A stretch of 64,000 nucleotides of DNA. It comes from Strigops habroptila. Lineage: Eukaryota; Chordata; Aves; Psittaciformes; Psittacidae. Shown one piece after another: positions 38,501 to 50,500 of this stretch. Each line of letters begins with the position of its first letter. Position 1 is the first letter of the stretch. Below the pieces are notes generated by a model. It saw only the letters and a list, made by a program, of their open reading frames with translations. It did not search any database and was not told the origin of the DNA. The position numbers were made by a program, and so were the translations under genes. The stretch spans positions 3,426,906 through 3,490,905 of the forward strand of contig NC_044290.2 in assembly GCF_004027225.2 (NCBI RefSeq), given 5' to 3'.

Positions 38501-41500
38501 TCTGTCCAATCTCCACCTCCTGAAGTCCAGCTTGGATTTGATTTCTGTCCATCTCCCCAGTTTTGAGATTTGGGTTTCTGAGGTTCACCCCAGGTAGGTG
38601 ATTTGTCCTCCTGATTCGCAGTCCCACTCCAAGCGTGGCCGCTTTTGGCAGCAGCAGCATTATTAACAGTAGTAGAGCTTGCTGACTCTCCCCATCCCCC
38701 TGGGCCATTTGGTGCTTTGTTGTTATTGTCTCCCCAACCTGTATTTGTTGGAACAGCTGCCGGTGGAGAGTTGACCCACCCAGATACTGAAGAGGTATTT
38801 GTACTGTTCATGATGGACCCATCGTTCTTCCCCCCTGAGTTTGAAGATTGAGTAGCTGCACAACCCCAGGCCTCTGTTCCATTGTCATTCTTTCGTTCAG
38901 ACCTTGGGGACTCTTCAAATTCCCAGGCAGTGTTTTGCTTTACAGGGGTCTGTCCCCACCCTGTATTGGACAGGACCCTGGGGTCAAGGTCATTTCTTGG
39001 CAACTGAACTTGCCCTTGGTCTATTATCCCTTTGTCTCTCCTCCTGCCCTCTCCAGCCCCCTCCCTTCCAGTACTGCCTTCATTTTGACTCCCACCGCTG
39101 TCATTACTTCCTTCACTAGCCGTGGTGCCAGATGCTGCAGCTTTGGCCCAAGAGTTTATTTGTTCATTGCCCTGCTGCATGGCAGGATTCGGACTGGTAA
39201 CACTAGAGCTATCCCACCCTGTTGATCCTTTCCCGTTGACGTCACTATTGGAATGCTGGTTTGGGGGCTTGCCCCATTCCCCGTTCACACCGTTACTGGT
39301 GGTCCGGTTGGGGTGGCCCCACGCTCCAGAATGCATACTACCAACACCACCGTTGCCACCACCCCTGCCCCACGCTAGTACCCCAGGACCAGAAGGAGGC
39401 CCCGAATCCCACGCGCTCGCTCCGTTTCCTTCCTTTTGCACAGCACTGCTGGATCCATTTTGTTTAGCACTTAATGCTGAGTTCACAGTGTCTCCATTCC
39501 CCTGACTGAACCCAGAATTGCTGTTTCCTGTGGCAGGATTAGCTGGGGACATCCCCCACACTGAACTGCTCATTCCTTCACCACTGCCCCCGCTGACTTG
39601 AGAAACTGATGTTCCGTTAGCACCAGGAAGGCCTTGCAGGTGGGGCGGGATGATGGCCCCCATACCAACAGCCATCCCCCAGTTCGGCAGTCCATTTGTC
39701 TGCATTGCATTGATAGGGTTTGGTGAAGAGTTCATGGGGTTAGTGTTATTTGGTCCATCAGTGTTAAGGTTCTGAGGTTGTACGCTGAAAGACACATTCT
39801 GAGAAGTGGACGTTTGTGGTTCTGTGCTCTCTTGCGGCAGCAAGTTTCCCCAAGCACCTAAGGTGCCTGTTGGGTTCCCATTCTGGTTGCCCATGTTCTG
39901 ACCTATGGCACTGACTGGACTGCAAATACTGGAAGGGTTGCCTGCTCCCACAGTTCCTTCATGTCCAAGTACAGGCCAGGCAGCTGGATTGGCATTAGGG
40001 TTAAGGTTAAGATTAATGCCAGCATTCGAGTTGGAAGCACCCCAACAGTTCTGACTTCTACCATCTCCCATCATGTTGTCCATCTTTCCATCCCCAGCAC
40101 TGGCAGAGCAGTGAGCTAGGCCAGAGCTGGAGCCCGCAGCCACCCCCCACACTCTGGCCGAGTTGCCGTTACCGTTTGCTCCACCAGCTCCAAGGGCACT
40201 CTGGTTAGAAGTGCTTTGGACGAGTGCTCCGTTGGCGCCATTATTGCCATTAGTTTTCTTTGTATGTCCAGTGAAGTTGCCTTGGGCACTCCCTGTAGCC
40301 ATGCTACTGTTCTCTGAGCCACAGTTGGAGGCAGAGTCAGTGTCTGTAGTACATTCTGAGGCAGACTCAGTCTCAGCTCCGGTAATGGAAGGCCACGCTT
40401 CCTTGTCAGTCCTGTCTATTATCACTTTATCCCAGCTGCAGTTGCCTTCACTCCTGAAAGCGGGCTGCTGTCCCCAGTGGGAATTCTCATAATGGTCTCC
40501 CAATCCACTGTGGCTGAGATCTGAAATGATCCAACAAGGTTAAAAGTTAAAAATGAGTCTGCTCTTCAAGCACAGCAAAAGCCCTCAGTTACGCACTATC
40601 TGCTAGTTACAACACTGCAGTCTGTTAAAATTTAGAGTACGTTCTCTAACATAATACAGCAATTTTCCCCACTACAATAAAGCATGATGCTCATATTTAG
40701 TTGCTTTTTAATCTGGCAAACCTCTCAATTAAAATAATGGAACGATCCAGTTTTAGAACAGAGCAACAGAAGTGTTTTGTATCCCTTAGTATACTAGTAA
40801 AAATAATAAGCAGGCAATAAATAACGATAGCAAACACACTAATCTGTGTGACAAATCTAAAAAGCAAATTTGGAAAAAACACAAGGAGAGTATCTAGCAA
40901 ACTCTTCGCATTTATTTTGACTCAATTCTCATTCTTCAGAGAAACACAAAGAAAGAGCATTAACAAAAAACATGTGTTTGCCTGCCATTAGATACCACAA
41001 ACATCACCTTCGACACACTACACTCACACTGCATTTAGGTTTTTAACCCTTCCTGTAAATAAAGGAACAAACAGGCAGGCACCTTTTCTATTCAGTTCAA
41101 TTATACATTTAAACACCTCTACTGTAACTTACATTTAGTAGCATTTCTAAATAACAGAGAGTTTTGTCAAGACACTTATGTCTTTTAAAGGGTTACATGC
41201 AGCTTTGCACTTGCACATACAGCCCAATTTCCCCCCAAAACCAATAGAAATCAGTGCTATGCCACACACGTACTAAGAAGACAGTATTTTCAGAGCACTG
41301 CCCACATCCTCAGAGAAACTAATCCAAAAAATGAAACAAAAGCTCTTGAGCATCTCATTGCTTGCTGGGGTACCATGTTAAATTGCAAAACATAGCACTT
41401 CTCATGCTAAGAATCAAGCTTAGTTCAAGGTTTTGCATTTACTTTCCATCCCCATTGCTCTCTACAAGATTTCTAGTACAGATTACTCCTGCTAGTTTCT

Positions 41501-44500
41501 TTTGATGGGAATTTTACAGCAAGTAATTCGGCCTGATCCTAGGGATATGTACTACAGATGATCTGCGGAACAGTTCCTCTTAACTGGTTGTCTAAATAAG
41601 GGAGAAAACTGCATATCCATAAGTTACAAATTCTGGATGTCAATTATTTTTACTTGCAGAAACAGGACTTCGATTTTTTTATTACTTGAATAAGAGGGAT
41701 ATATTGCAGGGAAGACGGATGCAACAAATCTCCCAAATCAGCTGTTACCAGTGGACGCCTAACATGCATTAATTTAAATGACAAATATTTGCATGTGATT
41801 AGCTCCTCTGACTGCCTCCAATTAGAGCTGTTCTAATACTGCAAAAAAACTGTTCCCAGAACAACAACAAAAAAAGCTCTCTCTCTTTGATGAAGTCTCA
41901 TTCACACATTTCACCTGTAGCTTTTTAAGAAAGGGGGGTGATTACTTGGTTGGCTCATTAAGACTTATCAAGATGAAGAAACCAGGACAGAATGCATCTT
42001 TCTTTACTTCTTGTTGGGTTTTGGTTTCTTTCTTTTTATTATTTAAGTCAATTGAAGCAAAACTATGGAGAAAGGAAGGGAAAACAGCCTTAGCTGCTCA
42101 CCTGTCTTCTCATGATGCGAGGAAAAGCCTAGCTTTTCACAGAAAGAGCTAAATAATTGACATGTGTATGACAAATCCAAATGAGAACGTGAAAGGAGCC
42201 ACCCGGATTTCCCTGCATTCTCTCCCCTACATGCAATGGCTAGAAAGGAAAAAAGCATCATGTTATTCCCAGATAAAGCCAACTGGTTACTTTGTAAGGC
42301 TAAGGAAGAAGGTTGAAAATTTACCTCATAATCTGGGTTTGCTACACACGTGTTGAATAGAGAGCAGAATCCCAGATAAGATGGGGAAGGGGAGGGAAAG
42401 CCTATGTAATGGCTTTAAAAGGATCAGCGGGGTCAGAAAAATGAGCAAGTAGGAATGAGCAGAAAAAAAAAAGCAGGAGCAGTCCAGGCCAGAAGATAAG
42501 AAGTTGAGGCAACCAAGGAATCAGATAAGAGGAGCTCTGTGAGGCTTTTTTACTTTGCACTGTGGGTGGTGAGATTCGGCACTGACTGTGTTTCAGACAT
42601 GACAGGAAGATTTAAAAGTGCCTTGAAATACACTGTTCCAATAAAAAAGGTCTTGTCAAAGCTGAAACCCAAGCTACATGTGTGAGTGCCTGGGAGAATG
42701 ATGGTGCTGCCCGAGGCAAGTGTGAGTGTCTCTGCAGGGCAGGTCTGAGGAGAAGGATCAAGAGCCCAGTGCAAGATGTCTCAATACTCCCGAGAATGGC
42801 ACCAAGACCGGCCAGAAGAGATGAAAGGCAGCTGCTTGTTTAATCATTGCCTTTGCTTTCTCCTCTCCCCCAGACACAGTGGTTAAAGCATGGCTCAAGT
42901 TTGAGAGCACAGAGACAGAAAGTAAAGGGAACGGGTGGGAATGGAACAGGAAGGTGAGAGAACAGCTTAGACAGACTGCTGAAAGCAGGGAGCAGAATGG
43001 TTCTTTAAATAAGACAGGATTTTGAAGAGCAGTCAGAGTAACAAGGAGGAAAAAAAGTGAAGGGGAAGAACTATAAAACCCAAGAGATGTCCACGTCCAT
43101 ATTAAAAATAGAAAATGGCCAAGTGTCTCAGCCTGGATAAGCACATCTACTCCAGACAGTGTCACACCAAGTATGTTTGGCATGGAAGCCACACACACGC
43201 AGCTCAAACCCCTTTGCTTTTCCAGGGTTTGCAACTCCACAGTTACTCCTCTTTATGTACCATCAGCACAGTTCCTCTTACCAAGGTTCAGATTATGGCC
43301 TCAACAACCACTGATAACCTCTAAGGAATTACTTGGATAGGGATTACAGTAATTCCGTAAGCAGCAGCGTACCTGTGCTGTGCCTCCCCTGCTCTGGAGT
43401 CACCTCCCTGGTCTGGGACCACCCTGGGACCTTTTCCAAGCCAGAGATGCAAAAATAAGAGCAAAACCAGAGACCTGCAATAACTGGTTCTAACACCAAA
43501 GGCTGCTGCTATAAAGCTTGTAAGAAACAGGGTGGAAAAAAGATTTCACAAAGTAAACAGAAAGCTGCAAAAACTGTGACTTTGCTGCCAAAAAACTTCA
43601 CAGTTCGAGTACAGAATGGATCCTGAAGAGAGTAATTTTTATGTTCTTGTCTCTAGAAGCAAATAACCAAAAGACATTTTTCCATTTTCTCTAGACTAAA
43701 AGGAGTTAATTCCCATAAACTAAATAACTAATAGCACAGTCTTACACTTCATCCATAAGGACTTTAAACATTTGGGGAAAAGAATGAAAGCAAAGTATTT
43801 TACATGATTAAATCCTGAATTTTTCTGTTTGTTTGGAGTTGGGTTTGGTTTTTTTTGAACACACAGATTTCCTCCAACTTTCCAGGAAACCAAATCTTCA
43901 CAGAAATTGCCAATATTTTCCTGTCTTTTCAAAGCTGTTGAGACTGAAATGGGAATCCATGGGACACTAAAAAAATTCTTACGAATTACTTCCTCTTTAT
44001 TTATGCAAAGATCAGAACTAAAAGCATTGCAGTCCCCCAAAACAATTTCTATCCTTCCTCTGTCAACTGAGCAAAGATTTAAGCACAGCACGAGGAACAG
44101 GAACCACAGGTATTTTGCGTTAGCAAATCGTAGTGCTACTACACCACAAAGTGAAATGGACTTTTAAATGAGTAATTGGTGTTTAAGAATCTTAATTACG
44201 CATCTTTCATAATTTCCTAATACCATTTCTTCAGCAATCACGAAGGAAAAATCTGAGGATAACAGATTTTATCTATTTTATATATATAACATCTATTTTT
44301 TATATATTTTTATATACATTTATATCTTTTTATATTTTTTTATGTATGTATATATATAAACCAGATCTATTTTAAACAAGCAGACAACTTCTGTCAAATT
44401 GCCATCATAAATGTATGCTATTTGTATTACAAACAACCATGAGGGGTTTGGTTTGGTTTCTCAAGAATATCATTAATGGGGTGGGAGGAGATTGCTGCTG

Positions 44501-47500
44501 TCCCTACACCCTGTTCCCAACATACTTAACCAACTTCAACTTAGTACTTACTAAAGATAGGAAACATTTTAGGCTGTGTTTGAAAACGAAGATGAGTAAT
44601 TAGTTGCAAAAGCAGTTTCATGTTTACATAAGATTCTAAATGTAATGTATGAGTAGAGTGAAATGAGAAAAGCTGTTGCATGCGTTTCTTAGAAAAGCAA
44701 AATGTTTTTGCCTGCGCATGCAACTGACCCAAAACTTTGATCCTTGTGAAGATGTCATTTACAATAATATTTCTTTTCATTTTTATTCAGACAAGTTAAA
44801 GTAACTGTATCGTCATAACTCCTATTACAGTAATTAGTTCAAATGCTGCGCAGTAAAATGATGCATCCTCAAGTATAACGTATCAGGAACGGATGTATGG
44901 AGAGGGTGTGGAATGGCAAATCCTGGGATAAACTTTTAATAAGATCCACACTATTAAGAAGTTTTGCTCGTCCAATTTTAAATCAGCTCTAACAGTGACT
45001 CCCTCTCTTATTACTAGTTTTATTTTTCAATTCATGTTAGTCAGCATAACAACAACCTGCCTCATTGGCTCAGCCTGTATTGCCCAAAGGACAGATGACA
45101 GGTGAGGTTGTTCTTTGCTGTGACATGCAGAATAGGGAAAAATCCCAAAGGCCGGTGACAGCCCTACTGGGGATTTTACTTGTCACGTAAAGCTTAGTAA
45201 TTCTGAGTAAGAAGTGAGCAAAAAGAGCAAATTACTTTCTCCCCTCCCAAAAAAGAGATAGTTTTCAATTCAACATGAGCAGATCTTTAAAAGACTATAC
45301 ATGAATTTTTCTAAATCTAAATTAAACAAGAATTGACAGAAACATTTTCAGTGCTAGACAAAATGCAGCCTAATTTCATAAAGAAGAACAGAATACAGTA
45401 AAGTAGAAAATCTGGGAATTGCAGTGCTAATGTTTCAGGTTCTCTGCCACATCCAACTCTATCCATACGCTGAGACAGAGGACAGATCTGAAAACTGTCA
45501 TCTCTCTGAAGCCACTTAGAGAGCTCCTTAAAACAAGTCTCAGATGTGAGGAAGCTGAAACCTTGAACAGCATAACATAACGTGGAAATTACAGGAAAGA
45601 GATGGAAGCACTGAATAAAGCACCTTTATTTTAATACTAAACCACAGTTAAGTACACGAGTGGCAAAGCCCGTTATCCTGTTACGACATTAAAATGTAGT
45701 TCCTTTCCTCTGATGCTGAAAAGCTTTTAAAACGCATTAACAAGCCAAACCAAAACAACAGTTTTCATTATTATCAGAGACTCCACTAAACCTCTCCACA
45801 ACAAAAAGCAGCAGCAGCAAACACCAAACGATTGCATTTTTTCCTGCTCAGTGCAACATATCTTTAGCAAGCAGCTCGCTGCGAAGACGCCATTTTATCA
45901 AACCTGAAATGCAGCCAAGAGCTGCGGACGCTGTGCTGCTGCTCTCCGCTGAAATGTTATGTAAGAAATTGATTTAACAGAACCAGATGCTATTTTCTCA
46001 GGGTTAGGGTTACTTTCTCTCTCCCCCTTTTTTTTTTTTTTCCTTTTGGCTCTAAAAAAGGGCTGATGGGTAATAAAATACCTGGAGAAAGGAGCCGCCC
46101 AACCATCCTAGGAGACGCTACATTGTGTGCGGAGCTGTTTCTACTCCTGCATCTATGCTCTCCAGGGCTCCCGGCTTCAATATGTCGGCTGTGTACAGAG
46201 TAAGCCTCATCCTGTAGAGCTGCCAAGAAAATCTCTCTGTGCAAGCGTGCGCCCAGACAACCTGCAAGCTCGGCCGGGCCTCGGCTGCACTAGCTATGGA
46301 AATGCCCTTTCCACGCACAGCCCTCCTCCCCCTTCCCCTCACTCTGCTCCTTAACTCTGGGTGAAGGTATCAACAGAGTAGGATTTTTAAGCTTTGATTA
46401 TCTAATTGCAGCTGACACTAAACCGATCTTCCTTCCTCTTTAAATTCTTTCAACTGTCACAAAACATTTTCACTTCAGGACCCAGCTACAATTAGCACCC
46501 TAGCTGCTTTTCTCCCGCTTTTGAAAGTCAGCCAAGAGAAGAACTGCTGAGTGCCAGCCCCGACAGCAGCTCCTGCCCAGCGTCCTCCTCCCTGCCCTCA
46601 GAGCAGCTTCTTCCTCCTGCCCGGCATTTTCCTCCCTGCCTGACAGCGGCTCCTGCCATAGTCCTCCTCCCTGTCTGACAGCAGCTCCTGCCCAGTGTCC
46701 TCCTCCCTGCCCTACACCAACAGCTCCTGCCCGCTGTCCTCCTCCTGCCCCACCGCCAGCTCCCACCCGAGCAGCAGACCAAGCCCCAGATGTACACTGG
46801 CGTGTCGCCAAGCCCTTAATGACTTCCCAGCCTCTATCTAATGCAGATGTAAGTGGCAAACACGAGAGCGTTATTAATCAAAGGCGCTGTTGTTTATAAA
46901 CGCCAAGAAGAACTGCCCTAATACTGTAGCAAGGATAAGGGCGACTGCTGCCTCCTGCAGAAGCGGGGACCGACCATCTTTTATCAACCGCAGAGCACCG
47001 GTTTGCTTTAAGACGTATGAACGCATAAAGTGTGAACAGAAGGGGGAGCAGCTTAATGTTTTCAGGACCTAAATAACATCACCAATTCTGAGAACACACG
47101 TAGAGAATTTTTATCAATACATATACGTAATTTGTGTTAATTCAAATATACACGAATCCAAAAGGATAATTTACACATTAACTTCCAGTATGACCAATGC
47201 AACCCCCTTACAACCATTTCCCCTTCTCACTTCCTTTGTCTTCCTCCTATTTGCCCCAAATACATATTAATTACACAGTAAATGGAACACGTTTTCAATC
47301 TGCTGTGGCTTCGAGCAACCTGCTCTAGTGGAAGGTGTCCTTGCCCGTGGCAGGGGGTTAGAATTAGATGAGCTTTAAGGTCCCTTCCAACCCAAACCAT
47401 TCCATGATTCTATGATTCCTTGGTGCAGTTTCTCCCTCCTGCACCGGGTCACACATCACTGATGTCTCTTTAAAAGGTTGGCTGCATTCTCAGAATTGCT

Positions 47501-50500
47501 GCCACTTCACTACCAAAGCACAATCGCTGCTGCTATTCTTGGCTCAAGAACTGTTCCACTGAAATACCCCTGAAAATAGCTGGTTTCCTTCTGAAGACAT
47601 TTATTCTCTGTTTCTTTGCAAGAGTATCTGAATGCTGGTTGGGTTCAACCTTATTTTGAAAACACCAGATGAATGAAAATCTAACCTGCTTGGGTTAGTT
47701 TCCATTCAGAAAACTATTTCAAATGCAACCAGAAACTAAGCTGGAGAGTCAATTTTGCAGTAACTTTACATTGACAATATCGTTGTGGCTTATTACATTC
47801 AATACCAGCTATACATGATTAAAATTCCCATTGATTAAAATGCTATATTGAAACTGGAAGAGAACGTATCATATACTCCCATGTTCCCTGTATTTTCTTT
47901 TATCAATAACATAAACTTCCTGTAATCAACTTCCATGCAGAGGCAGGTACTTACAAAGGGCAGCTCTTCAAGGGGCCGTTTTTTACCAGTCAGGAGGACA
48001 CAGGAAGGCAATGCAAGACCCCACACCAGTTTGGGGAGACATAAAGCACAGCTCCCACTCCAGCCTGTGCCAGCAGAGAGTGTCTGCTCCCTTCCATGTG
48101 CCCCATCTTGTAACAACCTCGACAGGGCACGTGTTTGAGAAATCTGAACTTCTTACAGATATCTGCAGACTGGAGAAGGGGATTTGAGAGGTCATGCAGA
48201 ACACTCACCTGATCCAAGGAACCATTCCTGATACATACTAGGTGACATCTACCCAACCCACCAAGGAAGAAGCCCTCCAGCAATGGAGACTGCACATTCC
48301 CAAGTGCTCTATCTCACTTCTTCAGATAGCTTTCATACTGGCACGTTTCTCCTAATGTCTAACCTTAATCTTCCTTGTTGAAATTTAAGCCCATTATTTC
48401 TTATCTGATCCATCACAGGCATACAGAACAGATCATTTCTTCCCTGCAGCAGTCATTTAGGTATTCCTGCATTTATAACTCCAGTCTTCCTCTGACTTAG
48501 GAGCTCCAATTCCTTCCCACCTTGCAAGGCTTGTTTCTGTTCCATTCCTCTGCTCTTCTCCCAGCTGCTTCACCTCCCTCTGAAGGCACAGTACCAAAAA
48601 CTGAACTCAATATTCAGAGGCCTTATCAGAAGTGCCTCATGGAAAGCAGCAATGTTCGTATCCCTCAGTATGTCTGTCTCCTTTTCAACAGTGTGACACT
48701 ATTAATCTATTTACCCTGTGACCAACTTCAGACCTGTATCCGCAGTGTGATACTCACATACCCATGTTTGTGCACAGAGCTGGTCTGGCCAAAAGAAAGA
48801 ACTTTTCCCTTTTATTTCTTATTCAATTACACAATTTTGTCACCACTATTCCAGACGGTAATTTTGTCTCCCAGTTGCCTTGCACTCTTCTCCAGTTGGT
48901 ATCATACAAACTTTTAATGATGGGTGTTGTTTATAGCCAAAAGACTGATGCAAACATTGAAGAATACCAATGTGCACTCTCACTGAAATGTTCTCATGCT
49001 GCCAGTGAGGACTGACAGCTAACCCCTGCCTACATCCTCCTGAGCAGCTATGACACTTCTCACAATACTTTTGTCTTATACTTCCCACTTCTTTGCACCG
49101 CCACACATCTATCACTAGAAAGTCTTCCGAGGTGCTACCGCAGGCGGGACAAAGTCGACTTTTAGGGCGTGATCTCCCTTCCCATTTTGCCTGTCACACG
49201 CTTGACAGGGAACTACTCTCCATTGACATGGCCTCCTCTCCACAAACCCATGCTGGCTCTGCCCTTCTCTCTTGCAAAGCTCTAAATGCACAAAACTAGC
49301 TGCTTCGGTTATTTTTTCTGATATCATTCTAGCAGATCACTCTGATCTGCAGTCCCTCGGTTCCTCCTTTCTCACCTTTCAACACTGGTTGGTTGATTTT
49401 CTTACACTGAAGGAATGCCAGTGGGCCAGAGTGCTCCAACCCATCATCTATGTAGTCCACTATGAATTTCAGCACTTCCAGACGACTGGAAACATTTTAT
49501 TTCCTTACATACTCTAACTCACTATAGCCTTAGTCCTACGTCTATCATTAGTTTACAGATGCAGGGAAAAGTCATTTACAGTATCCCTCATGCCATCTAT
49601 CAATGGTTCTCCCTGTTCACCACCAGACCAGTTCCACTGGCCTTCCTTTTACTACTAATGCACTTACGGAAGCATTATATTTTTGTTCACTGTTTTTTGT
49701 TGGGTTTGCAGTTTTTTTTTTCCCCTAACAGCTACAAGCATCTTTGGTTTTCATGTGTTTCTTGTAGTATCATACCTGCCTCCTGAGTTGTACCAATTCA
49801 GCCTTCCAACAACTTTCATATGACATTACTCCCTTACTGCTCTTCCCAAGGACCAAACTCTGACTTCCTGGTCACTTTGACCTTAGTTTCTTTCTATTTT
49901 TCACTTCACCACCACCAGAGACAGGTCCTGCTACTCAGTCTCTCCACATGGTTTGCCAGAAAACTGCCATCTGCAGAGTTTAATAAGTTGCCAGACTCTG
50001 TCTCCCGACCTTTTTCCCCGCAGACACCCTGGCAGTTCATGTACCTGGCTCACAGCAGAGCACAGCCATCTACAGTGAGGCTGAAGGAAGGATGCAGGTT
50101 CGTGATTCTAAAGCAAAAGCAGAGGCCTTTGAGTCATCATGCTTTAGCACAGCCCCGATCTTTGCAAGGGAGGACAGCAGAACTCTAAAGGCATCTCAGC
50201 TATTTAGCCTTTACAGATGTCCGTTTTTCCTTCTCCCAGGAAAAAATTCTAACCTCTGTCAAATAAATTTGAAGCAGCAGATTAATTTTTCACGCTTGGC
50301 TGCCTGATGTCACATAACACACACAATACAGAAAAATTCATTCCAAAGATTAGTTTACTGATGAGGTTTCACCATCATTTTTCATTTATAATGCCCGTGT
50401 TTGTGCTACACAGAGGTTGCTACTTCTCCGTCTATATTCAAAGCACTATATGGCATTTCTCAACATTTACACGGGAGACAAAACCTTTTTGTGGCCGAGA

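Noticed and set aside
38144..39505. Several + strand open frames of 68-140 codons opposite the large GW exon
   Set aside because: They lie wholly within the well-supported TNRC6C exon and arise because its Gly/Ser/Asn/Trp codon use leaves few stops on the other strand. No start context, domain or splice structure supports them.
46000..46012. Telomere-like GGGTTAGGGTTA
   Set aside because: Only two units; too short for an interstitial telomeric array.
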